From: Furcasterigmium furcatum
Lineage: Eukaryota; Ascomycota; Sordariomycetes; Glomerellales; Plectosphaerellaceae
Direction of reading: 5' to 3'
NCBI GenBank assembly: GCA_001599815.1
Contig: BCIA01000006.1
Span: forward strand, 3,784,961-3,848,960
DNA: 64,000 nucleotides
This document shows positions 21,722 to 32,947 of this stretch, one piece after another. Numbering within the stretch: position 1 is the first letter of the stretch; every line of letters begins with the position of its first letter. The position numbers and the translations under genes are program-made. The notes under the pieces were generated by a model, which saw only the letters and a program-made list of their open reading frames with translations, was not told where the DNA came from and did not search any database.

Positions 21722-24700
21722 ATGTTGGGGAAACTCTTCAACCTGGGGACCGGCAATTCCGCAAGCGCGCCGGCTCCTGGCCAACCTCACCAGTCTTCCA
21801 ACCCTCCAGAGACATCCCTCGAGTCGGTTCAGGAGGACATACACACTCGACACCTCATATTTCCTGACGCAGAGGCTTTATATCAGCACCAGAATGACCA
21901 GGTCTTCCCTCTGTCCAACTCGCTCCCCTCGGGCTCAGCAACCAGCGCATTCGATTATGACGGTGATATCGAACTAGACGCCCGCCATGTCAGGGTCCTC
22001 ATCATGCAGGATGCCGCGGGCCCCTACCCTTCACAGCTTCTCTTCGACAGCCAAGGTCCCCCTCCAACCGCTCCGTCGTTATCAGATCGCCCCTCGCCCG
22101 TCGCGGCTGGCCAACAGGATTCGCGAAGGCTGCCAACATCGCCTCGAAAAAGCAGCCTGAACCAGGGTTCCAGGCCACTCGTGATCCAGCCAGACAGTCC
22201 CCAACCCAGGCAGGGCGCCTTCGACCGCCGCGCTTCCCTGCACGGGCGAACCCAATCATCGGCCGAGACAGAGCTGCAGCGTGCACGGCGCGAATACAAC
22301 GACGAGATCAGCGCCTTCTCCAGCTGCACGTTTGGCAACTCGGAGCTCATGGCGTACAAGGGCACGTCTACCAAGGTGCACGTCGTCCCGAGCACCGCCG
22401 ACACGAGATCCGATTACGTGGGCTCTGTGCTGGGCGACGGTCGTGGTTCCATTGGACGGTCCAGTTTGCGTTCCAGCAGGCTCGCACAGTCGTACACCTC
22501 GGAAACGGTCTATCCTGTTCACCCTTCGCCTTCGTTCACGTCGTCCACGTCCACGCCACGTCATCACCACGACAGGAGAAAGATACTCGTAACAAGGTTG
22601 TTTCCCGTCATCATGCCCAGCGATGACGGAGACGCGCAGAGCGACAGCCCATCGGGCAAGTTCTCCGACCAGAACACAGGCTTTCCCTTCCCGCAACCCG
22701 ACGAGCCGACCCCTAAGAGGAAGAAGCCGCAGCCCAAGCAGAAGAGAACGCCAATGTACGCCGTTGTACTCGTGATCCAGCTCCCACCAGCGCCGGCCCA
22801 GGCAATGCCCCCGCCAAATGCACGGTCAAACTTCCGCGGGCCTGGTTCTTACACTGAGCAGGACTCGTTCCCGTCTTCGCTGAGCTCGGCCCGCCGTGGT
22901 GGCTGGGCCATGGCGAGCTCTGGCTATCATAATGATATGCTCGAGTCCTCGATATCAAGCGATCTGGATGACCGCATGGAAACAGTTACCCAGCACTGGG
23001 ATATCATCATGAGGACGCTGACACATCTGCAGTCGGTCGTGGCGACATCCCTTGGGCTGCTGCTGAAACAGGAGGACATCAACTCCCCAGACCCTTATGC
23101 CGCGCCAGTCGCTTCGTTTGTCTCGAGAACGCCGTCTTTCAGCCGCAGGGGCGACGACCCCCACATGATGAAGCCGCCGAAGAGCAACTCCAAATTAATA
23201 GTACTTCAGTCTCATCGTCTGCAGCACGATGAGACAATCATTCAGGAAGCAGGCTTGGCTAGGATCCGCGTGGTGACTGGCCTGCGCGCTCAACGAGTCA
23301 TCACAGGCCAGGGGAGATGGGGCATCTGGCGAGATGAAGCTCGTTGGATCACCCGCAGGATCGGTGAGAGTGAACAGGGTTTCTTCTTCAACCTGCTCAC
23401 GGGTTTCCTCGCAACACACACGGACTGGCTGCAAGCGCTTAGCCCAATGTCGTACAGGAGGAAGTATTGCGAACAGCAGCGGGCCAAAGGCGAGGAAGAT
23501 GCCTTCCTCCCCGCACGCACTCTCATCGTCTCCCCAGACAAGATGCTTGCCCGGCGGATCATCTTCCTCCTCTCTGCGTTCCTTCCCGCCAACCAGCAGA
23601 TCCCTACCATTCGGCAGCATCGGCCAAGCACGTCCACCTCCATTGGCACGTACTCTCAGTCGCCACCCTCGTACGTGGTCCCGATTCTTCGCGAAGAGTC
23701 ATTGCGCCGCAAGATCAACCGCCGCCCCGGCGTTCGGAGGTCCCACTCGCGCAATGCCAGCCAAAGCACTCGGAACTCGGGAGTTCCAACACAGCTGGCG
23801 CATCTCACGATGGAGGCGCAGCACGAGAGGAGGGTTTCGGACGCCGCGTCCATCCGCTCCAATCTGCCAATACCCGGCAACGATTTTGGGAGCCGGAAGA
23901 GCAGCGCCGCGACTACCACGACCATCACCCCCGAGACATCCATTCCGCACTTCTCCACTATTCACATGACGGAGAGTAGGAGACGGCCGCGTCCTGGAAG
24001 CAGCAGCAGCGTGGCAGCTGATGACCTGAAGCGGTCTCTCCGGCGTGGCGAGACCTCGGGTCATGTGAGCACCGCAAGCACTGATTCACGAGCTTCGAGC
24101 TCGAAATGGGGCAGCATGATCAGTGGTTTGTGGAGCAACGCCGCTAGACGAGGCTCGACCAGCCTGACTCTGTCCGAGTCTGCCAGCCCCACATCTCCGA
24201 CAAAGCCGTCGACGGGGAGGCCGGACAAGCTGGCGGAGATGGTGCGGGAGGTCACGATGCAGGATCGGTACACTCGCGCTGGCGACCCGCGACAGTCCAT
24301 GGAGACGGACAGGACACGCGTGTACCAGGACGAACAGGCGGTCGAGGACGAGCCGGAGAGGATGGTATACGCGGATCGGACCCCGGACCCCAACAGCGCC
24401 TACCAGTCTCCGGTCAAAACATCGATCAACCCAGAGGATGGTGTCATTGACGTGGACATCCCTTTTCCGGATTACATCACCTCCTTTGAGACTGCTGTCA
24501 GCTCGCCGTCAAGCAGCGGGTACCTCTCAACTCCAGGGTTCGGTCTCGGGTTGGACGGATTCGAGCAGGTGTCCAGGCTCGTGGTTGACGGCGATCTTCC
24601 CATGAATGTTGCCGGATACCTCCAGCGGTATCACCAGGACTTTGTCTTGCAGGCCATACCGCCGCAGAACGATCTGATGGAACAAGTGAAGCAGTCCATG

Positions 24701-25333
24701 CGGTCGGAGCCCACCCCATTCGTCCCCCACCTCCAGCCTACCGAGTCCCCGGTGGAACGCTGGGTGGACATTAGTTCCATCGTCATTGCCGACACGACTA
24801 CCCAGAACATCACTCGAATTCGGTACCGGCGGCTTATTCGACCGAGACCGTGGTCGGACAAGGTCATGCCACTGGGCTCTGGCGCTTCTAGTGTTTACGG
24901 CACGGCCCTCTTGACTCCTTCGGTGCTCCCATACGAGAATCAGCTGGAGGAGGAGTTTATCGAGGAACAGATTGGCAGCGTGGACCACCTCCTGACCGAT
25001 GCCGTCGAGAGGGTGATCTCTCAGCAAGTCCTGCTGAGCAAGCAGAGCTCGCGGGACTCGTCGCGGTCCACGAGCAAAGCGCGCGAGAGGAGCAACAGCG
25101 AAACGTCATCTCAGCTGACCGAGTTCGAGGCTGCGCCCCACGTCAAGGCCGGCGAAGTTCCGCGCGGCGAATGCAAGACTGTGGTCCTATCTGCACTGCA
25201 GGACATCATCCGACACGTTATTGACGAGCGTGAGCAGGAGGGGCACAGGACGGGAGCGGCGGACGCCCACCCGAGGGGCTTGCTGCGAGATGCAGTGCGT
25301 GGGTGGCTTGATGCCATGGACGCGTTTGAGTAG
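21722..25333 (+). CDS. LST4: Lst4-like folliculin-interacting protein (FNIP family)
   Basis: Uninterrupted ORF of 1203 residues from ATG at 21722. Lst4 pairs with Lst7 (folliculin) as the GAP complex for Gtr2, promoting TORC1 signalling on amino acid refeeding. FNIP N-terminal (longin-like) blocks are visible: ARHVRVLIMQDAAGPYPSQL near residue 86, CTFGNSELMAYKGTSTKVHV near 200, and RKILVTRLFPVI near 285. DENN-type stretches follow (RTLIVSPDKMLARRIIFLL near 600), then the fungal SKWGSMISGLWSN motif near 800. The C-terminal block has IVIADTTTQNITRIRYRRL near 1020. Ser-rich linkers separate the blocks. The family is weakly conserved, so identity rests on motif order. It is divergent from IML1, another Rag-GTPase regulator. 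Confidence 0.8.
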   Translation: MLGKLFNLGTGNSASAPAPGQPHQSSNPPETSLESVQEDIHTRHLIFPDAEALYQHQNDQVFPLSNSLPSGSATSAFDYDGDIELDARHVRVLIMQDAAGPYPSQLLFDSQGPPPTAPSLSDRPSPVAAGQQDSRRLPTSPRKSSLNQGSRPLVIQPDSPQPRQGAFDRRASLHGRTQSSAETELQRARREYNDEISAFSSCTFGNSELMAYKGTSTKVHVVPSTADTRSDYVGSVLGDGRGSIGRSSLRSSRLAQSYTSETVYPVHPSPSFTSSTSTPRHHHDRRKILVTRLFPVIMPSDDGDAQSDSPSGKFSDQNTGFPFPQPDEPTPKRKKPQPKQKRTPMYAVVLVIQLPPAPAQAMPPPNARSNFRGPGSYTEQDSFPSSLSSARRGGWAMASSGYHNDMLESSISSDLDDRMETVTQHWDIIMRTLTHLQSVVATSLGLLLKQEDINSPDPYAAPVASFVSRTPSFSRRGDDPHMMKPPKSNSKLIVLQSHRLQHDETIIQEAGLARIRVVTGLRAQRVITGQGRWGIWRDEARWITRRIGESEQGFFFNLLTGFLATHTDWLQALSPMSYRRKYCEQQRAKGEEDAFLPARTLIVSPDKMLARRIIFLLSAFLPANQQIPTIRQHRPSTSTSIGTYSQSPPSYVVPILREESLRRKINRRPGVRRSHSRNASQSTRNSGVPTQLAHLTMEAQHERRVSDAASIRSNLPIPGNDFGSRKSSAATTTTITPETSIPHFSTIHMTESRRRPRPGSSSSVAADDLKRSLRRGETSGHVSTASTDSRASSSKWGSMISGLWSNAARRGSTSLTLSESASPTSPTKPSTGRPDKLAEMVREVTMQDRYTRAGDPRQSMETDRTRVYQDEQAVEDEPERMVYADRTPDPNSAYQSPVKTSINPEDGVIDVDIPFPDYITSFETAVSSPSSSGYLSTPGFGLGLDGFEQVSRLVVDGDLPMNVAGYLQRYHQDFVLQAIPPQNDLMEQVKQSMRSEPTPFVPHLQPTESPVERWVDISSIVIADTTTQNITRIRYRRLIRPRPWSDKVMPLGSGASSVYGTALLTPSVLPYENQLEEEFIEEQIGSVDHLLTDAVERVISQQVLLSKQSSRDSSRSTSKARERSNSETSSQLTEFEAAPHVKAGEVPRGECKTVVLSALQDIIRHVIDEREQEGHRTGAADAHPRGLLRDAVRGWLDAMDAFE

Positions 25334-26442
25334 ATATCCGGTGAATGTACGGAGGCCTGTGTTGTGGGAGAGATAGGACAGGCCACGGCCTAGATTTCTA
25401 TTTTCGGTTTTCTTTTCCAGCGATCTGTTTTCGAGAAGACATTCTGGATGCAGCGTATACCAAGCTACAGCCAAGTGTCATGGAGGAGATTTGAAATGAT
25501 ACCCCAGATAGCGAAGAATGTCATTTTATGTCACATGGTGGAGTTCGGAGGGGCCTGTGAGGGTCTGGGTTCCTTGGTGGTGCCTGAGGGTGTGAACCGT
25601 GAAGGTGTTTTGAGGGGTGATACCAGCCAGTCTGAGGCCAACGCCGAGTTGATGTTCAGGGGTTTCCCGTAGGTAAGCGCCTCTCTTCTTCCCTCCATTG
25701 CCTCCCTCCTCCTCTCTCCGCCCTTCCTATCCTTGTCAACTTGTCTCCGTCCAGGCTATGGTTCATCCCAACTGTGCCGCATGCACGGCAAACCTGGAAG
25801 TGATCGGCAGGCTTCCCGAATGAGTCTCCAGCACAGGGTCCGAGATCCCCGAGAGCATTTGGCCGGGCCAGCGTCAGCAACTACAACGTTGCGGGGGAGC
25901 TCTCGGCAGTGTGCCCAGCATTTGATCCCCATCCCTATGGGGCATCGTCTTCCGTGGTTTGTGCTTGTTGCAGCAGCATACAGCCCTGAGATCAGGTTGC
26001 AGCCGTGCCCGAGGGGTGTCAGGTTGGGATGACGATGCTTTGCCTCACGCATGGAACCTTGGCCGCAAAATGCTTCCACTTCCATTGGAGATGATCGACG
26101 CTGGGCGACGTCGCTGATATTAACAGCCCTCCTCGCGGGATGGTCCGCCACTGGCTTTGGGCCGTATACGAGTCTGTGTATGTGGACAAACATCCTGCGA
26201 CGTGCTGAAGACGCCTCTCCACGTGATCAGTCAGTTCATGATGGATTTATCCAATGTCTTGGCCTCGATGCAGGATGTCGCGGACTCTGCTTCCGCTTCT
26301 CGAGAGGCACAGCACGGTTGAGTATAAAACGCATTCACCCCGAGAGCCTCGAAGCTCGATATGACCTCATCTCCATCCAACCTTCTCTTCTCATCCCTTA
26401 GTTGCTCGCTCATCATCAACGACAACAAGAAGGCCATCAAAC
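25334..26442. promoter_or_regulatory. Intergenic region and promoter of the GH7 gene
   Basis: About 1.1 kb. A canonical TATA box (TATAAAA) lies at 26323-26329, 114 bp before the GH7 start codon, and a CCAAT pentamer at 26251-26255. A GCGGGG near 25892 and a CTCCAC near 26217 fit the loose CreA consensus SYGGRG on either strand, which is expected by chance at this density. I do not see a clear XlnR site (GGCTAA). The strong TATA suggests inducible expression. ORFs in the region look spurious. Confidence 0.55.
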
Positions 26443-28079
26443 ATGCGCCATCTCACCCTCGCCGCCCTGCTGGCCGTCGCCTCGGCCCAGCAACCAGCCC
26501 ACATCGTACCCGAAGAACACCCCGCGCTCAGCTGGCAGAAATGCACACCGGCGGGCTGCGATACCGTCCAGGGCGAGGTCGTGCTCGACTCCAACTGGCG
26601 GTGGCTGCCGAAGGTCAACGGGTACGAGGGCTGCTACGAGGGCAACGAGTGGGACTACAACATCTGCGACAGCGGCGAGGCGTGCGCGGCGGGCTGCTCG
26701 CTGGAGGGCGCGGCGTACGAGGATGCGCACTTCATCAAGGCTGACAACGGGTCCCTGACGCTGAAGTACAAGACGCAGCAGACGTACAACTCGCGCGTCT
26801 TCCTGATGGAGTCGGAGACGCGGTACCAGACGTTCACGCTGCTGGGCAATGAGTTCGCGTTTGATGTCGACCTGTCCAAGGTCGGGTGTGGCATCAACAG
26901 CGCGCTGTACTTTGTCGCCATGGATCCTGATGGAGGGTTGGAGGAGTATCCCGGCAACAAGGCTGGTGCGAAGTACGGCACCGGGTACTGCGATGCCAGC
27001 TGCTCTCGGAGCCAGCGTTTTGTTGCCGGCGCGGTATGTTACTCCCTCTTCGTGATATCAGCCCCGGGAGACAAATTGTTGACTGTGCGGCGAATAATGA
27101 CAGGCCAACGTTGAAGGCTGGGAGCCCTCGGTGACTGACCCCGACAACGGCATTGGAAACCGTGGCGCTTGCTGCCCGGAGTTTGATATCTGGTGAGTCC
27201 CTCAGTAGTGATGAGTCCTCGGTCCTTATGTGGCGAAGAGCTTACTCGGTATTCAGGAACTCGAACGCCAACTCTTACTCCATGTCTTCCAAGCCCTGCT
27301 TCAATGATGGCTACACGGAGTGCGAGACCGAAGACTGCGATCCGGAGATGGCGAGGAACCCGCCGCGAGTCTCGCAGTGCGATAAATGGGGATGCGATTA
27401 CAACCCGTACCGCCTCGGTGTCACCGACTTTTACGGCCAGGGGAAGACTGTCGATACCACAAAGCCCTTCACGTGAGTTTCTGTCCCTGTCAGGGTTCGT
27501 ATGGGCTTGGGGGTCTGATAGATGCTAACCCGGACCAGTGTTGTCACGCAATTCAGCGAAGACTCCGTCACGCAGTTCTTCATCCAGGGCGGCGTAAAGA
27601 TTGACACGCCCGCGCCGGCCTACCCCAACTTCCCCGACGTCAGCGGCCTGAACGCGGAGTATTGCGAGGTTCGCCCTGTCGAGTTTGAAGATATTGATCG
27701 CTTCGGGAGTATTGGTGGCTTCAACCGCCACGTCGAGATGCTCAGTCAGCCCATGGTTCTCACCATGGCAATTCAGGATGACGTGAGTCAGGGTACATCC
27801 TCTCTCATGTACATGTGTTTGCTAAACATGAACTACAGCACTGGTCCTGGAACGTCTGGCTCGATTCAGTGTACCCCCCTGACAGGGAGGGTCTGCCGGG
27901 AGCTCGCCGAGGCGTGTGTGATCTCCTTTCCAACGAGCCCGACAAGATCAAGCTGTGGACACCGGAGGAGTAAGTCCGAGCGTGTTATGGGACATTGAAT
28001 CAGATTCTAACTGTTGTCTAGTAACGTTGTCTGGTCGAACATTCGCTTCGGGCCCATCGGATCTACTGTCGATGTTTGA
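26443..28079 (+). CDS. Secreted GH7-family protein, probable pseudoenzyme (acid/base Glu replaced by Asn)
   Basis: Six exons (26443-27033, 27104-27192, 27257-27472, 27539-27782, 27839-27969, 28022-28079) give 442 residues. GH7 enzymes are retaining cellobiohydrolases/endoglucanases acting on cellulose outside the cell. Residues 1-15 form a signal peptide (LTLAALLAVASA). The fold is covered end to end, with GAKYGTGYCDASC, ANVEGWEPS, VVTQF and NIRFGPIGS; no CBM1 follows. The catalytic block in active members is E-x-D-x-W-E. Here it reads E223-F-D225-I-W227-N228, so the nucleophile and assisting Asp are kept but the general acid/base Glu is Asn. The conserved TPHPC downstream reads SSKPC, losing the His. 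The W227 codon is split by an intron and N228 is the first full codon of exon 3; no alternative acceptor restores Glu. Hydrolysis is therefore doubtful. Confidence 0.85.
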
Positions 28080-29112
28080 AGGTGAGACGGAAGGGTGTAT
28101 CGCAGGTATGATGGAGATATTCTGTCGTTACCAGCATCGATTCTGACCACTGTTTTCTTCGAAACTGGGGGAGGGAGACTCGATGGCATCTACGTATGTC
28201 ATCGTCGTTGTATATGCCACAGATAGTTTTTACAACTGAACCAGCTTGGACATCCACGTCCAGATCAATGGAAGGGAACAGTTATGTGCTGGCTTTGACA
28301 AGCTCACTGTAACTACCCAGTAAAGGAAGGGTAAGAGACCCTATGAGACCATGCCAGGCCACAACCCGACTCTGCAAACTCGCACTGCTGCTACGGAGAG
28401 CAAGAAGCACCGTCTAAACAAACCGGGGGTTGGGCGTTGGTCGATCACAGAAAGAATGGTATTAGTTAAAAATATATTTAGATTACTTAATACTGAGGGC
28501 AGGGTGTACAATATTGCTGACACCATTTTGCACCACCCTCCATCTTTTCCCTCACAGAGGTTTTTTCCCGATGGAGGGATAGATGTCGATGAGGCCATCA
28601 ACAAAATGGCACAGGCAGGATCGTCGCTTTAGTCGGGCGGCAGTAGTCAAGCCTCTGGTGCCACCGTCCTCCAAGGTAAAATAGAGAAATCCAGTACTGA
28701 CCAAAAGTAGGGTTACCATGTTCTGTTTACCGCCTACGTCTCGTCTCCCACCATATCAACCCGATATCTCAGGACTACTTCATGCCCCTCTTACTCCTCC
28801 CATAATGGACCAGACTGACATGCCTGTACTACGGATGGGCTGCCGTCGACAAGGAAGTCCGGGCGTGCTACGACGCGCAGACGAGGACGCCCAACACCTT
28901 CCCCAAGTCTGTCACAGAGCCCCTACTGAACCCCTGACTACCTCTCTTTCCGTTAACAGCCCTGAGCGCGACGTTGGTCACGATCATGTATGCGTCTGCA
29001 TCCGTGACGAATCGTATTTCCCCACTAGGGGCTGGGTATCTACTCATATAAAACAAACAAACGGCGCATCATCGTCGCCGCTCCCGCCGCTGCCACCGCT
29101 GCCACCCTCCGC
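28080..29112. other. Intergenic region downstream of GH7, with an AT-rich patch
   Basis: About 1 kb between convergent genes. A conspicuous AT-rich patch spans roughly 28459-28494 inside otherwise GC-balanced DNA. ORFs at 28351-28632 and 28718-29485 do not resemble known proteins. A short open stretch near 28830-28940 has a plausible protein-like look but is too short to assign. Confidence 0.35.
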
Positions 29113-32111
29113 TTATGCGACAAACTTGCCGCCGCACCCGCCGCACGCCTCCACTGGCGCCTCGCTGAGGAGCGCGAGGCTCGCCCCGTGCTCCTCCGCG
29201 GCCTGCTGCATAGCAGCCGCGGAGAGCGTGCGCAGCCCGCAGATGCCGCAGGCGCGCGAGACGCCGGGTGCCATGATGGCGAGGCCGGTGGAGGCGCAGG
29301 TGGCTAGAAGAGTCAGCTTGTGTTCTAAGACAGGGATGCATGGAGGTGGGGTGGGCAGCGATGCGAGCTGCCACGAAATCGGTATTGAAAAGTTGTGGAA
29401 AGAAGTGGGCGAGGATGCAAGGGGAGCAGGGGAGGGTATTATACTGCTGAGACTCAGGCACCTTAGAGCAGCAAGCCGAAGGTAGTGGGAGTTTAGATGG
29501 AAATGCAGGTGATGGGGAGGGGACAACAAGCACAGAAAAGGCGGCAGGGAATAAGACAACTTACCGAACGAGTGCTTCCTCTCACAGACCGAGTATCGGC
29601 CCGTATCCTCGACCGGCAGCCGGCAGAACACGCACTTCTGCCCCTTGATCGCCTCCTCAAACTCGCCCCTCAGCGCCTGCCAGCCCGTGGGCACGTCGGG
29701 CCTGGCAATGGTGAATGGCACCGCCGGGCCGCCGCCATACATCCACTCCCACATCTTAGCCTCGGTAGAGAGGTGGGAGGCGAAGCCAGGGTCGATGCGC
29801 AGATCGCCGGGGTCGCTGGCCGGCGGCGCCTGGTCCTGCATCTCGGCGTCCTCGTTCTCGTCCTCTCGGCGATCCTTCCACGCGAAGACGAGCTTGCTCT
29901 TGGGCTTTCGGTCGGGGCCCAGAGTGCTGTGCTGCGAGAGGAGGGCGACGGACATGCCGCCACCGGCGGAGGCCGCGAGGCCCCAGATGCGGATGCGCCA
30001 GGGGTTGATCTGCTCGCCAGCTTCTTCGGGCATGTCGAAGTCTTCGGAGGAGGCGTCGGAGTCTTCGCCGCTTGCATCGGAGTCGGCATCACGACCGGCC
30101 ATGGCGACGGGGACGCGGATGCTCGTGGTGGATGCGATGTGGTCGGCCCATTGGGGTAGAAGCTCTGTCGCGCCGGGTATGTTGGACTGGGACCAGTTCG
30201 CGTTGCTGGATGTGGCGGAGAGACGAACGAGGGAGTAGTGGGGAATAGGGCTCGGGCTTTGAGGGTCGGGAGGGAGCATGAACAGGCCTGTACAACATTA
30301 GTCTTGGTGGTTGACAGACAGGAACCTCCGAGGGGGCTCACCTGTGATGGGGTTGGTTTGGTCAACCCGCCTAGCATTCATGGGGTACGTCGTGTTGCAT
30401 GTGTTAGATGAGTGAGGCGCGGGGATCTTGTTCTGCTGCGCGTTGAGGTATGCCTCGAAGGTGCTGCAAGTGGTGGGTGAGGCGACCATTCCCATGCAGA
30501 GCTGCTTGCTGCCCCGGGCCCAGATGGCGTCTTGGAAAGCAACAAATGAGTCGGCAAGCGTATTAACACACACGCCGTTGAAGTCCTCCTTGTCGACTGT
30601 GAGAGAGACATCCTGGCCCCGTTCCCATTCCTTGGTGATTGTGATTCTGCGGAAGCCGACGTAGCAGCGGGTAATGTGAGCCAGGATCGCCGTCTTGGAA
30701 TCGCCAACGGTGAGCCAGGGGGACCAGGCCAGAGAGTAGGATGAGCCGTAAGGGACGTAGTCGGGGTCCATGATCTGGAGGGCATCCGTGTCAGAAACAG
30801 ATGTCGGTGTTGGGGGTTACTGGGGCAGAGAAAACTCACATTCAAGTCCGGATGCGGGCCCCAGTTCGTGAACCGAGCGAGTTCGTTGACCCTCCAAGTA
30901 GGGGGTGCGGCGGCGGCGAAGGAAGCGTACTGAACAGAGAGGATGACGATCTCCTTGCGATCTGTAGTGTACGAGAGAAGCGCACGGCCACGGTCGACGC
31001 CTTTCGCCCAGGCCATTCCAGTGATCTTGTCCTTGGGAAGATGTTGGCCATCGGGCTTCGTGATGTCAGGAAGAGGGATAATGCCACCGACTCCCCATAG
31101 AACACGCCAGGCTGCGAAGGATCTCTTGCGGGTGCTCATGTCCGTGATGCGTTCGCCGTCCTCTCCGTAGACAAGGATGGAGCCGTTGGTCAAGAGAATA
31201 GCGAGGACGGGACGGAGGTTGAATCCGAGACCACCAGGAGACCACTTGACGTTGACGGTCTGGTTGAGGGACGAGCCAAAACCGGTGGGAAGGTCTGAAC
31301 CAACGCCGAAGTAGGGGACCTCGCCATTGTCGTAATTCATCTCCATATCGATGCCGGCATCTTCGAAAAGAAAGTGGTTGACGCGGGGATCGGGCTTCTT
31401 GATGGCCATGTACTGTCCGCGATAGGTGTGGTACTGCTTACGCCTCACGACCTCTTTCTCTTCATCTCCCTCAGGGGCTTCGGCGCTTCGGCCATCATCC
31501 GCACCACGGGGCGGTTTGGGAGATTCTTCATCGGGGATAGGGAATTCGGGGAAAAGGATGTGAACTGAGTCGTCGGCGCAGACAGCCAGCTCAGCATCAC
31601 AAGAGAGGTCGACGGCATGGTGATTGAGCGGCCTCGACTTGAACGTGATGTTGCTGAGAACGGGGATCTGTGCATCGAGGTCAGTAAAAGCAAGGTTCGG
31701 GACGCCGTCAGATGAGGTTGTGGTAGTGCCGCTGCTGCGAGGAAGTCCATAGAAGTGGTACGGGTAGACAGCGTCGCGACGGCGGGGCTCTGACTGAGTT
31801 GAAGGCGTGCTTGAATCGTTGTTTGAAGTGAGACCGGGATCATCAGCGAGGTGCTGGCCGTAGGTGATGCGCTTAGGGGGGTCAGAGCTTTCCTCGGAGC
31901 TCTCCTCTGGGCCAGACGTGGAGACTTCTTCATCAAAATCGTTCGCTGCAGCCGTGGTTTGACCTGGAATCGGGCTGGTCAAGTCTTCGGAGCTGGAGCT
32001 AGAGAGTTCGTCGTCGCCCATGTACGCAGGATTCTCCGAGGGGGCCAAGTGGTCATCGGGATGCTGAGACTCATGGTCCGAGACGGCGGTTTCGCTGGCA
32101 GAATATTCCAT
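29113..32111 (-). CDS. TFIIIC subunit, TFIIIC90/GTF3C4-like (WD40 N-domain plus zf-TFIIIC)
   Basis: Exons on the minus strand are 32111-30840, 30774-30342, 30287-29565 and 29303-29113, giving 872 residues. Such proteins belong to the Pol III assembly factor TFIIIC, which recognises the internal promoters of tRNA genes. The N-terminal part has an acidic Ser-rich leader, then a beta-propeller-like region (NVKWSPGGLGFNLRPVLAIL; ITGMAWAKGV; SLAWSPWL). The C-terminus has paired cysteines, KCVFCRLPV, then RACGICGLRT and EACGGCGGKFVA, matching the zf-TFIIIC zinc finger. The last intron (261 nt) is long for this window. Start: the frame is open further upstream, but 32111 is the first ATG. Whether it corresponds to yeast Tfc8 or S. 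pombe Sfc9 needs alignment. Confidence 0.8.
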
Positions 32112-32947
32112 TGTACGACGATATGGCCAAGAAGACTGAGATGACTGCGAAAGGAAGTGGCTTGAAAGGCGAGAGACTTCTCCAAGGTCCGGCAAGGAGC
32201 TTCAAGGAGGAGTGGGTTGAATGTGAGGAGGAGTGCAGGGCCTGACGAGGTGGTTCAAGCAGTCTTTCAAGGAGAAGAATGGGAACCAAGGTAAAGCGTC
32301 GCAGGAGCCGTTGAGGAGTTGTTGTCGTCCTTGATGAGACGTAGGTCCACGATGTCCCCCTGGCCTGGGGGCGGCTCGTCTGCCAGCACAGCTGCCCGTG
32401 CCGCGGGCCAGCTGCGTTGCGTGCCTTCCTCGATAACCTCCATTTTGATGCTCCCGCCTATTTGGTCGTGCAACTGAGGGTTACCGTCCTCGCGGCCTCA
32501 ACGGCCTAAGACGCGGGCCCGGGACCTCCAAGAAAGGTGGCGCATCGTGAAGGCCGTTTCCAACAGTCGTGCGGCATGGCAGAATAATTGAAAATGATGG
32601 CTTACCTGGGTGTCATCCATTGCGCGGATCGTTTGGTGTGACGAATGCCTCCATAAGGAACTGGTCGAGCATCACCGATGGCGCCGTTGGGTGCTATTGT
32701 TGTTTGCACATGTAGGAAAAAGGTTCAGGTTCATTCAGTTTACGGTTTCGAATTGTTATTGATACTGAAGGTGAGCTGCACGGGAGTCGCTCACCGAGGT
32801 GAGGCGCCGGAAAAGCTTCGGCAAAACCTCCTCACCTTGGTCACCTTGGTCAACCCCTTTCTTGACGATAAGGTAGGTAGGAGGGATAAGGCGTGTACAG
32901 GAAGTTAGGTTATAGAGTCATATTAATATTGCTTCCTCCACCCCTCT
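32112..32947. other. Intergenic region between GPI8 and the TFIIIC-like gene
   Basis: About 830 bp between two minus-strand genes. It should hold the promoter of the TFIIIC gene and little else. No RNA gene or credible ORF is seen. Confidence 0.4.

Noticed and set aside
28830..28940. Short protein-like stretch (VDKEVRACYDAQTRTP)
   Set aside because: Only about 35 codons, no start or splice partners, no recognisable family; could be a gene scrap but cannot be supported.
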